A stretch of 64,000 nt of DNA from Nakaseomyces glabratus (Eukaryota; Ascomycota; Saccharomycetes; Saccharomycetales; Saccharomycetaceae). Under the pieces are notes generated by a model. The model was not told the origin of the DNA. It saw only the letters and a list, made by a program, of their open reading frames with translations, and made no database searches. The translations under genes were made by a program, and so were the position numbers. Below, one piece after another: positions 1 to 10,500 of this stretch. Every line of letters begins with the position of its first letter. The stretch's first letter is position 1. The stretch lies in the NCBI RefSeq assembly GCF_010111755.1, contig NC_088958.1, positions 1 to 64,000 on the forward strand, written 5' to 3'.

Positions 1-736
1 AGACCCACAGCACCCAGACCCCACAGCACCCAGACCCCACAGCACCCAGACCCCACAGCACCCAGACCCCACAGCACCCAGACCCCACAGCACCCAGACC
101 CCACAGCACCCAGACCCCACAGCACCCAGACCCCACAGCACCCAGACCCCACAGCACCCAGACCCCACAGCACCCAGACCCCACAGCACCCAGACCCCAC
201 AGCACCCAGACCCCACAGCACCCAGACCCCACAGCACCCAGACCCCACAGCACCCAGACCCCACAGCACCCAGACCCACAGCACCCAGACCCCACAGCAC
301 CCAGACCCCACAGCACCCAGACCCCACAGCACCCAGACCCCACAGCACCCAGACCCCACAGCACCCAGACCCCACAGCACCCAGACCCCACAGCACCCAG
401 ACCCCACAGCACCCAGACCCCACAGCACCCAGACCCCACAGCACCCAGACCCCACAGCACCCAGACCCCACAGCACCCAGACCCCACAGCACCCAGACCC
501 CACAGCACCCAGACCCCACAGCACCCAGACCCCACAGCACCCAGACCCCACAGCACCCAGACCCCACAGCACCCAGACCCCACAGCACCCAGACCCCACA
601 GCACCCAGACCCCACAGCACCCAGACCCCACAGCACCCAGACCCCACAGCACCCAGACCCCACAGCACCCAGACCCCACAGCACCCAAACCACACAGCAC
701 CCAGACCCCACAGCACCCAGACCCCACAGCACCCAG
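1..736. repeat. Telomeric repeat tract, canonical 16-bp units (chromosome left end)
   Basis: Seen: after two leading bases there are 46 head-to-tail units of ACCCCACAGCACCCAG. Two units, at 3-17 and 274-288, are 15 bp because one C is missing. The unit at 673-688 ends in A instead of G and the next one (689-704) reads ACCACACAGCACCCAG. The C-rich strand runs 5' to 3' from the left edge, which is the orientation expected at the left end of a chromosome. Known: the C. glabrata telomerase product is a 16-bp repeat, CTGGGTGCTGTGGGGT, the exact reverse complement (rotated) of this unit. Each unit carries an ACCCA/CACCC core of the kind bound by yeast Rap1. The window therefore starts inside or at a telomere. 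Confidence 0.95.
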
Positions 737-1134
737 ACCACACTCCACCCAGACTACACTCCACCCAGACCACACTCCACCCAGACCACACTCCACCCAG
801 ACTACACAGCACCCAGACCACACTCCACCCAGCTACACAGCACCCAGACCACACTCCACCCAGACCACACTCCACCCAGACTACACAGCACCCAGACCAC
901 ACTCCACCCAGCTACACAGCACCCAGACCACACTCCACCCAGACCACACTCCACCCAGACTACACAGCACCCAGACTACACAGCACCCAGACCACACTCC
1001 ACCCAGACTACACAGCACCCAGACTACACAGCACCCAGACTACACAGCACCCAGACTACACAGCACCCAGACTACACACCACCCAGACCACACAGCACCC
1101 AGACTACACACCACCCAGACCACACTCCACCCAC
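737..1134. repeat. Degenerate telomere-proximal repeats with higher-order structure
   Basis: Seen: 25 variant units continue in register with the canonical tract. Main types are B = ACCACACTCCACCCAG, A = ACTACACAGCACCCAG and a 15-bp A' = CTACACAGCACCCAG. The order B-B-A-B-A' (79 bp) occurs at 769-847 and again at 848-926, followed by B-B-A at 927-974, then runs of A and two units reading ACTACACACCACCCAG. The last unit ends at 1134, where unique sequence begins. Inference: this is an old, no longer telomerase-maintained inner part of the telomere that has diverged by mutation and partly re-amplified by unequal exchange. Confidence 0.9.
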
Positions 1135-1802
1135 AATGTACTACATAGCAACAGATTTATCATTTCATTACCCCTATAATGTTTTGTATTTATCATCCTA
1201 AAATTAAGTTCTTAACAATTACTTGATCATATGACAGTTATTTCACACAAATATCAGGTATCCCAAAGATGTAATGCTATACATCCATGACCTACTAGAC
1301 TATAAACATTACACATTCATTAAATTATATTTTGTAGTTGTAAATTATCATTCATCATGTAAGTGTCATTTACTCTTGTATGGCATTCATTTTGTTGTTA
1401 AATGTAATATTGATATTAAACAGATTAATGCTATCATTAGGGATATTTCTGTGTATGATATTTATTTTATATTCTCTAAATACATCTAATCATTTTATCA
1501 AAGGTACAGACTACTTTTTAATTATAGCTCTTATTCAATTTCATATGTCATTTGGATTTAGTATTAACTAGTAATTTTAAATCCCATTTATAGTAGAGCC
1601 TTAGATATATATGGGCATATTATAATCTACAAATGTCTTCTCATGAATGTAGATATACGGTATGAAATATGTACAGTGAACTTTTTAATCTATCTACATG
1701 ATATTCAGAACACCTTGTGGTGCATGTTATCGTATTTCGGATAGCTCACTTTGGATTTACCACCAGAAATCCTCTCCTCATTACCAAAATATATATTATT
1801 GG

Positions 1803-1926
1803 AACCCTACACAACCCTATTTAACCCTAACTGTAACAACTGCAAACCCTACTTACCCAGACAAATGAATGAAACACGAACCCTAATGCAGCCCTAAGAA
1901 CTTTACCATACCCTATGTAACCCTAA
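1803..1926. promoter_or_regulatory. Cluster of Tbf1-like sites (ARCCCTAA)
   Basis: Seen: ARCCCTAA matches occur at 1823-1830, 1879-1886, 1890-1897 and 1919-1926, with shorter AACCCTA cores at 1803-1809, 1813-1819 and 1845-1851, all in the same orientation within 124 bp. Known: Tbf1, a Myb/telobox protein of yeasts, binds this core, and arrays of its sites in S. cerevisiae subtelomeres act as anti-silencing (STAR) or boundary elements. Inference: this may be a subtelomeric boundary or protein-bound end-protection element about 670 bp inside the telomere repeats. Confidence 0.5.
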
Positions 1927-2559
1927 AAAAATGAAAATCTGTTCTTGAAAGATGTTTTATGTCGAACAAAAATGCTCTTCACAGAAACGCAACAGTCTGG
2001 TAAAAGTACTGCACAGATATTACCATATTCATAAGCATTTATAAATCACACATGATGTTGCATTGATATGTGTTGTGTTGTGGAGGGATTCATTGTTTCA
2101 GGAATACATATAGGAATCCTACAAGGTCATAATAACTACATAATGATAACAACGGCATCTCATGATCATTGTAAAGTAAATATTGATAAAGTAAATATTG
2201 GTGACAAGTGATCAAGGCATATATGGGAAAGTTAACAAAACTTCATACAATAGACTGGATTGTTCTGTTCATCCTCCTGCATAGTATTCAACCAATGATG
2301 TATTACAGTAGAAGAAGTCTTGAGTACTTCAAAGGTATCCACTCAACAATATTACAATAATACAGTAGTACTATCTTAGTATATACATAGTTTTATCCCA
2401 TCTCACAATGCAAACCATGTATTTCTAACTCCCACCATCAATCCTATCAATGAATATTGGTCAGTTCAGATTCAACCAGAGGAACTGCAACATTTCAGGA
2501 AGAACTGTTGTTCTAGAACAGAGTGGTTGTTCTACTTCAACAACGCCTCGTTGAACACA

Positions 2560-4208
2560 ACATCTCGCGTTTTTCGCAACTCTCAGTCAGGCTGGGTAAA
2601 TCAAATTGCTTTGTCGACTGTCTCGTAGAACGCAAGGTCCCGCGTGTTTCGCAACTTAGATATCTGGACTTGCAGGCTCAGCTTGGCCCACTACCCGGAA
2701 CAAAGTACGTGACAGTGGCATGCTACTGTGATTCCACCATCTCACAAAAGGTCTTCTGTAGGAGGGTAGGTAAATGAGGAGATAGATAATTATACATGGT
2801 ATAAATTAAAAGCATTAATGTTCAAGGTTGAACATACTTAATCAACATGTTTTACTTTTGAATTTCTGTCCGTAAACTTAAAAGATGTGAAACACACAGC
2901 TTTACCAAACACATTTACAAAGCAGTCGTGGTTTCCGTATATCAACTACTTTAAGAGAGTTAGCAAAAGATAAAAGTAAGTGGCATCCTTTTGATGTATA
3001 AATTGAGATGTTTAACCATATCTTAACAGTGAAACTAAAGAACAACTCTATTGTACAACCCTTCCCCAGACACGACATTAATGCCTTACCAGGTTCGTAA
3101 TTATTCCATTCAGAACAATTCACACTTATAGCTACTGTTCGATAATACATGCCTCATGCCAATCAGCCGTCCTCAGTTGCACGGAGATCAGGTTAGGTTA
3201 TCTATATGAAATATGCCGTGTAGTTTACTTTACTCATATAATACAGACTCAATGCATGCAATCTCCGTAGAATAATGTACAATGTTTGGATTGAAATTCA
3301 CATCAAAATCCTTGAGCAAAACAATATACTATGTCTGGAATCACAACTCTCAATCCATCGACAATGTACTCTCGAACTCAAATAAGAAACTTTCTAATAT
3401 CCACATATGAATGGTATCACGACCTGTAAATTCATTGTACAAGTCTTTCTAAACTATTATTGGTTTATATTAAGCCATGTGTGCGTAAGAGAATAATACC
3501 CATAGCTCACACACTGTAAACTAAATACCTCCAATTTCTTCGATTTGATTTAACAATTGTGGTAAGTATTGAATGATGCAATATTGAACAACTGCAGAGT
3601 ACTGTGGACTTCGAATCTGTATCAATTGTTTTGTAGAACCAACTATAAATACAACCTTTATGATGCCAGTTCTTATTAAATATAGAGTTTGTCATGTTGC
3701 CCTAGCGATAATGAAATAATTTTTTGTATATAATGGCCATCCTAATGAATATCAGCATACTACGAAATAGTTGAACAACAAGATCGGCATCCATCACTGG
3801 GACGTATGGTTGTATATTTTAATGTGACTGATTTGTTTAGAGTAAGTTGAATAAATATGATGAACCAATTTGACCACCGAACCTTGATAGAGACATATCA
3901 TTGATCAGAATGATTGTTTCAAAAACATATCTTTTAGTATGGGGATTACTAATTGTACACCTATAAATACACTTCTTAATATTATAGTATTGATATGGGT
4001 GAAGCAAGAAGGTGTATTAGATAAATTACATGTTTTGGTAAATTCATTGAAACTGAAATGTGTCACCCAGTTTTTCTTGATACCTCTAGGGAACTTCGAC
4101 AGCTACGAGAAATGCCAACATATTTAAAAATATTCCCTCTCGTACAATTATACATACTCTCACTCACATGATTACCGTCACTGCTCACATCTCGCGTTTT
4201 TCGCAACT
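2560..4208 (+). repeat. 22-bp direct repeat pair in the subtelomere (2560-2581, 4187-4208)
   Basis: The core CATCTCGCGTTTTTCGCAAC occurs at 2561-2580 and 4188-4207 with one more identical base on each side. A diverged relative lies at about 2638-2654 (CCCGCGTGTTTCGCAAC), in phase with the first copy at a 75-bp spacing. The coordinates given span the two end copies, not one continuous repeat. The CG-rich core stands out against the AT-rich background. It could be a remnant of a dispersed subtelomeric element or a protein-binding site; I do not recognise it. Confidence 0.55.
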
Positions 4209-4583
4209 TGTCAGTTTTCATTTAAACAGAGGCCCATGTTCGGCAGCAGTGTTCCAGAAACACATGAAGAACATTTTATCAAAGAGAAAATATTTATTAT
4301 TATAACAAATACATAAATATAAAAACTCCCTAAAAAATACAATCAAATTCGAACTGGATTACAATAAACCCAGCAGTGTAAATGAATGTTGCTGCATAAC
4401 GAACTAGATAATTAGGGGATCTCTCCAACTTTATATGACCTTAAGACTATAATAGCATTGCCATTGCTTTCCCCCAATAGTAGTGTGATTAATTAATAAA
4501 ACAAACATCATGTAAAGTTATATCCATGATTCAACGAACGTGCATTTAGCACAATTATTATCTTAATTCAGATAATAGTCGGC

Positions 4584-7500
4584 TTAAGCCATGCCTAACA
4601 GAATCAAGATAGTCAATGATGTGGATAGTAGAATGGTATTAAATTTGATCTTGAATGTAGAACCTGCACCATGGAAGATGGAGGCAGTTTGGGTCTGGGA
4701 CACCTTATTGCCACTTTCAACAGCAGAAGCTCCTGTAGGAGCAAACATCTCCAAAGAGATACCTTGGTCTGTCGAATGACCGGCATTAGATGTGGTGCCT
4801 TGACTTAGAGCAACTTCTGTAACGCTAGTTGGGTTAGGCTTGTCATTGACAGTCTTAGCACTAACACCGTTCTCAGAACCAACAAGTGAGGTGTTATGCA
4901 TGCTTGGTGAAGTTGTTTGGCTCTCAACGTGGGATTCCGAATTAGAGCATGGAGCAGTAGTGGTTATAGTAGTTGGCTTGCCGTTGGAGTCGGTGGTGGT
5001 GATGTGGGACACAACTTCGGTCTCAACACTGCCGTTGGACTTCGTGACAACTGTGGTGTAGTCTGCGTTGCTTGAGCATACAGTGCATGGAACAGTGGTG
5101 ACAACAGTTGTAGGCTTGCCATTGGAGTCGGTGGTGGTGATGTGGGACACAACTTCGGTCTGGACAGAGCCGTTGGAGTTGGTCACTACAGTCGTGTAGT
5201 CACCATTACCATTGTTTTCAGTACATGGAGCAGTTGTAGTTATGGTTACAACCTGGCCGTTGGAGTCGGTGGTGGTGATGTGGGACACAACTTCGGTCTC
5301 AACACTGCCGTTGGACTTCGTGACAACTGTGGTGTAGTCTGCGTTGCTTGAGCATACAGTGCATGGAACAGTGGTGACGATCGTGGTAGGCTTGCCTGCG
5401 GCGTCTGTGGTGGTGATGTGGGAGACAACGTCGGTCTGGACAGAGCCGTTGGAGTTGGTCACTACAGTCGTGTAGTCACCATTACCATTGTTTTCAGTAC
5501 ATGGAGCAGTTGTAGTTATGGTTACAACCTGGCCGTTGGAGTCGGTGGTGGTGATGTGGGACACAACTTCGGTCTCAACACTGCCGTTGGACTTCGTGAC
5601 AACTGTGGTGTAGTCTGCGTTGCTTGAGCATACAGTGCATGGAACAGTGGTGACAACAGTTGTAGGCTTGCCATTGGAGTCGGTGGTGGTGATGTGGGAC
5701 ACAACTTCGGTCTCAACACTGCCGTTAGACTTGGTAACTACAGTGGTGTGGTCTGCGTTGTTTGAGCATTCGGTGCATGGAACAGTGGTGACAACAGTTG
5801 TAGGCTTGCCATTGGAGTCGGTGGTGGTGATGTGGGACACAACTTCGGTCTCAACACTGCCGTTAGACTTGGTAACTACAGTGGTGTGGTCTGCGTTGTT
5901 TGAGCATTCGGTGCATGGAACAGTGGTGACAACAGTTGTAGGCTTGCCATTGGAGTCGGTGGTGGTGATGTGGGACACAACTTCGGTCTCAACACTGCCG
6001 TTGGACTTCGTGACAACTGTGGTGTAGTCTGCGTTGCTTGAGCATACAGTGCATGGAACAGTGGTGACAACAGTTGTAGGCTTGCCATTGGAGTCGGTGG
6101 TGGTGATGTGGGACACAACTTCGGTCTCAACACTGCCGTCGGACTTCGTGACAACTGTGGTGTAGTCTGCGTTGCTTGAGCATACAGTGCATGGAACAGT
6201 GGTGACGATCGTGGTAGGCTTGCCTGCGGCGTCTGTGGTGGTGATGTGGGAGACAACGTCGGTGTGGACACTGCCGTCAGAGTTGGTCACGACGGTGGTG
6301 TAGTCAGCACCGGCAGAGGTAGGAACAGTGGTGACGATCGTAGTAGGCTTGCCTGCGGCGTCTGTGGTGGTGATGTGGGACACAACTTCGGTCTCAACAC
6401 TGCCGTCGGACTTCGTGACAACTGTGGTGTAGTCTGCGTTGCTTGAGCATACAGTGCATGGAACAGTGGTGACGATCGTGGTAGGCTTGCCTGCGGCGTC
6501 TGTGGTGGTGATGTGGGAGACAACGTCGGTGTGGACACTGCCGTCAGAGTTGGTCACGACGGTGGTGTAGTCAGCACCGGCAGAGGTAGGAACAGTGGTG
6601 ACGATCGTGGTAGGCTTGCCTGCGGCGTCTGTGGTGGTGATGTGGGAGACAACGTCGGTGTGGACACTGCCGTCAGAGTTGGTCACGACGGTGGTGTAGT
6701 CAGCACCGGCAGAGGTAGGAACAGTGGTGACGATCGTGGTAGGCTTGCCTGCGGCGTCTGTGGTGGTGATGTGGGAGACAACGTCGGTGTGGACACTGCC
6801 GTCAGAGTTGGTCACGACGGTGGTGTAGTCAGCACCGGCAGAGGTAGGAACAGTGGTGACGATCGTGGTAGGCTTGCCTGCGGCGTCTGTGGTGGTGATG
6901 TGGGAGACAACGTCGGTGTGGACACTGCCGTCAGAGTTGGTCACGACGGTGGTGTAGTCAGCACCGGCAGAGGTAGGAACAGTGGTGACGATCGTGGTAG
7001 GCTTGCCTGCGGCGTCTGTGGTGGTGATGTGGGAGACAACGTCGGTGTGGACACTGCCGTCAGAGTTGGTCACGACGGTGGTGTAGTCAGCACCGGCAGA
7101 GGTAGGAACAGTGGTGACGATCGTGGTAGGCTTGCCTGCGGCGTCTGTGGTGGTGATGTGGGAGACAACGTCGGTGTGGACACTGCCGTCAGAGTTGGTC
7201 ACGACGGTGGTGTAGTCAGCACCGGCAGAGGTAGGAACAGTGGTGACGATCGTGGTAGGCTTGCCTGCGGCGTCTGTGGTGGTGATGTGGGAGACAACGT
7301 CGGTGTGGACACTGCCGTCAGAGTTGGTCACGACGGTGGTGTAGTCAGCACCGGCAGAGGTAGGAACAGTGGTGACGATCGTGGTAGGCTTGCCTGCGGC
7401 GTCTGTGGTGGTGATGTGGGAGACAACGTCGGTGTGGACACTGCCGTCAGAGTTGGTCACGACGGTGGTGTAGTCAGCACCGGCAGAGGTAGGAACAGTG

Positions 7501-10500
7501 GTGACGATCGTGGTAGGCTTGCCTGCGGCGTCTGTGGTGGTGATGTGGGAGACAACGTCGGTGTGGACACTGCCGTCAGAGTTGGTCACGACGGTGGTGT
7601 AGTCAGCACCGGCAGAGGTAGGAACAGTGGTGACGATCGTGGTAGGCTTGCCTGCGGCGTCTGTGGTGGTGATGTGGGAGACAACGTCGGTGTGGACACT
7701 GCCGTCAGAGTTGGTCACGACGGTGGTGTAGTCAGCACCGGCAGAGGTAGGAACAGTGGTGACGATCGTGGTAGGCTTGCCTGCGGCGTCTGTGGTGGTG
7801 ATGTGGGAGACAACGTCGGTGTGGACACTGCCGTCAGAGTTGGTCACGACGGTGGTGTAGTCAGCACCGGCAGAGGTAGGAACAGTGGTGACGATCGTGG
7901 TAGGCTTGCCTGCGGCGTCTGTGGTGGTGATGTGGGAGACAACGTCGGTGTGGACACTGCCGTCAGAGTTGGTCACGACGGTGGTGTAGTCAGCACCGGC
8001 AGAGGTAGGAACAGTGGTGACGATCGTGGTAGGCTTGCCTGCGGCGTCTGTGGTGGTGATGTGGGAGACAACGTCGGTGTGGACACTGCCGTCAGAGTTG
8101 GTCACGACGGTGGTGTAGTCAGCACCGGCAGAGGTAGGAACAGTGGTGACGATCGTGGTAGGCTTGCCTGCGGCGTCTGTGGTGGTGATGTGGGAGACAA
8201 CGTCGGTGTGGACACTGCCGTCAGAGTTGGTCACGACGGTGGTGTAGTCAGCACCGGCAGAGGTAGGAACAGTGGTGACGATCGTGGTAGGCTTGCCTGC
8301 GGCGTCTGTGGTGGTGATGTGGGAGACAACGTCGGTGTGGACACTGCCGTCAGAGTTGGTCACGACGGTGGTGTAGTCAGCACCGGCAGAGGTAGGAACA
8401 GTGGTGACGATCGTGGTAGGCTTGCCTGCGGCGTCTGTGGTGGTGATGTGGGAGACAACGTCGGTGTGGACACTGCCGTCAGAGTTGGTCACGACGGTGG
8501 TGTAGTCAGCACCGGCAGAGGTAGGAACAGTGGTGACGATCGTGGTAGGCTTGCCTGCGGCGTCTGTGGTGGTGATGTGGGAGACAACGTCGGTGTGGAC
8601 ACTGCCGTCAGAGTTGGTCACGACGGTGGTGTAGTCAGCACCGGCAGAGGTAGGAACAGTGGTGACGATCGTGGTAGGCTTGCCTGCGGCGTCTGTGGTG
8701 GTGATGTGGGAGACAACGTCGGTGTGGACACTGCCGTCAGAGTTGGTCACGACGGTGGTGTAGTCAGAAGCTGTTGCCGGTTCCCCCAATGTTGTTATTA
8801 TAATGGTTGGAGAACCATTTTCGTCTTCCGTTGTTATGTGAGATATAGATTCAGTTACTACATGGCCTTGATCATCAGTTACTGTTGTCACATAATCAGG
8901 ACCTTCATTTGGCAATCTTGGGTAAGTAGTTACTATAGTTGTTAGTTTGCCGTCAGCTCCTGTCGTTGTAATATGAGAAATGATTGCAGTAGCAGGTAAA
9001 GCGTCGCCATTTGTGTATATCACAGTTTTGTCAACACCATCATCGTATGCATAAGTGGTAAAGATTGTAGTTGGCTTACCATCTGAAGTTGTGATGATAG
9101 GAGATATGATATCGGTGACTTCCATACCTTCACCATCAATATATGTAACAGTTTCAACTGATGCTGAAGGTACTGACGATGTGGTAGAAGACTTAGTGTC
9201 TTTAGGATTTATCACTGAAGTTATCGTGCTCTTACTACCATCATCATTAGTTATAGTTACTGTTTTTGTTATTATATCAGTTTGTATTTCTTGAGCGGTA
9301 ACAGTAGTGTAATATGTAAATGGTGAGCCATCATCATCAATACCTGTAACTTTACTGATGATATCTGTTTCAGTTCCTGATTTACCAGCCTTTGTTTTTG
9401 TCAACACATCTGGCGCTGAGAAAATGGTAGTTGTACCAACTACAGGCATATTACCTTCATTATAGGTAGAATAGAATGAAACAGTTTCAGTAAAACCCAT
9501 TTCATTAGTGGTTACATATGGATCAGGCACCTTGAATGAATACAAAGGAATATCAACACATGGCTGACATGTAGCTGGTGCTGGGTTTGGTGGAGGTCCG
9601 TTATAGATAACAAAATTATTACCATTGTAATTTTCACCTTGAATGTTGATATTAGCGATTATTTCAAATTTGGATTCATCATAACCTTTACCAATGATGG
9701 CAGTAAACCATTGTTCACTACCGTAACCAGTTGTAAAAGTTGCAATACCTGTTAATGAGTTATAACTAACCTTTTTGACCGGGAAATGGGGGAACAAAAA
9801 CCCATTCCCATTTCCAAGACCAAAGACATTCACATTTTGACGATTACTTAACGCAAGAACGGAAGATGGGTGCGATAAGTAAATAGACTGTTGTTGCATA
9901 TCAATGTTATAAACGTTGAAAACAGAATTCTCACCAACTGTTATACAACCTCCACCTTGTATAGCCTTATTCAAAAGGTATGTTGTGTTTGCTAGACAGA
10001 CGGTACCGGTATTAATCCAGGTATTGAATCTATTACCCAATTGAAATTGTTGTGGTCTGTTTGCATTGGTACCTTTAGAATAGATATAACCAGTGTTTGT
10101 GATAGAGCTTGAATAAATTGTAAATGTGTCACCCTGGCTGGAAGTGAACATCATACGACCGGTATTAGTGAAAGTACCATCTTTGATAGTCCATGAACCG
10201 GGGCTTGTACTTTTTCTATCGTCAACAACAACCGTACCATCATTTTGAAAAACAAAAGGTACATAAATAGGATGGCCAGATGTAATAGAGAAACCGCTTA
10301 AATAGTCATTAATATAATAAAGCGCACCTCCTTTGTTAACGCGCACAGTTTGATATAAGGGTACAGTATTCATATCTTGAAATGCCAGGTAAGCACCCTC
10401 TAAAATAATATAACCATTGGAATAGCCAGATGGGTTATTACCCTTTACAACAGTATCAGTTTGGATAATAGCTTGAGCAGAAACATTCACTATAATGAAT

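Larger units (their letters stand above)
1135..4583. other. Gene-free subtelomeric spacer between telomere and adhesin
   Basis: No open frame here has a recognisable product; the longest are 60-84 codons and look like chance. Contents that can be supported are a cluster of AACCCTA motifs at 1803-1926 and a 22-bp perfect direct repeat at 2560-2581 and 4187-4208. A degenerate 75-bp duplication lies near 2547-2660, inside an 84-codon open frame (2523-2777). The last ~300 bp (4260-4583) is AT-rich and would hold the 3' end of the adhesin transcript. I see no X or Y' element of the S. cerevisiae type and no tRNA B-box. Confidence 0.7.

Noticed and set aside
1..1134. CRISPR-like array of short regular repeats
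   Set aside because: Repeats are directly adjacent with no spacers and match the known telomere unit of a eukaryote.
6513..8945. An 810-codon open frame on the plus strand opposite the adhesin repeats
   Set aside because: It is the antisense shadow of a 129-bp repeat whose length is divisible by three, so any stop-free phase stays open through every copy. It has no start context and no recognisable domain. The minus-strand frame has a signal peptide, N-terminal domain and GPI tail.
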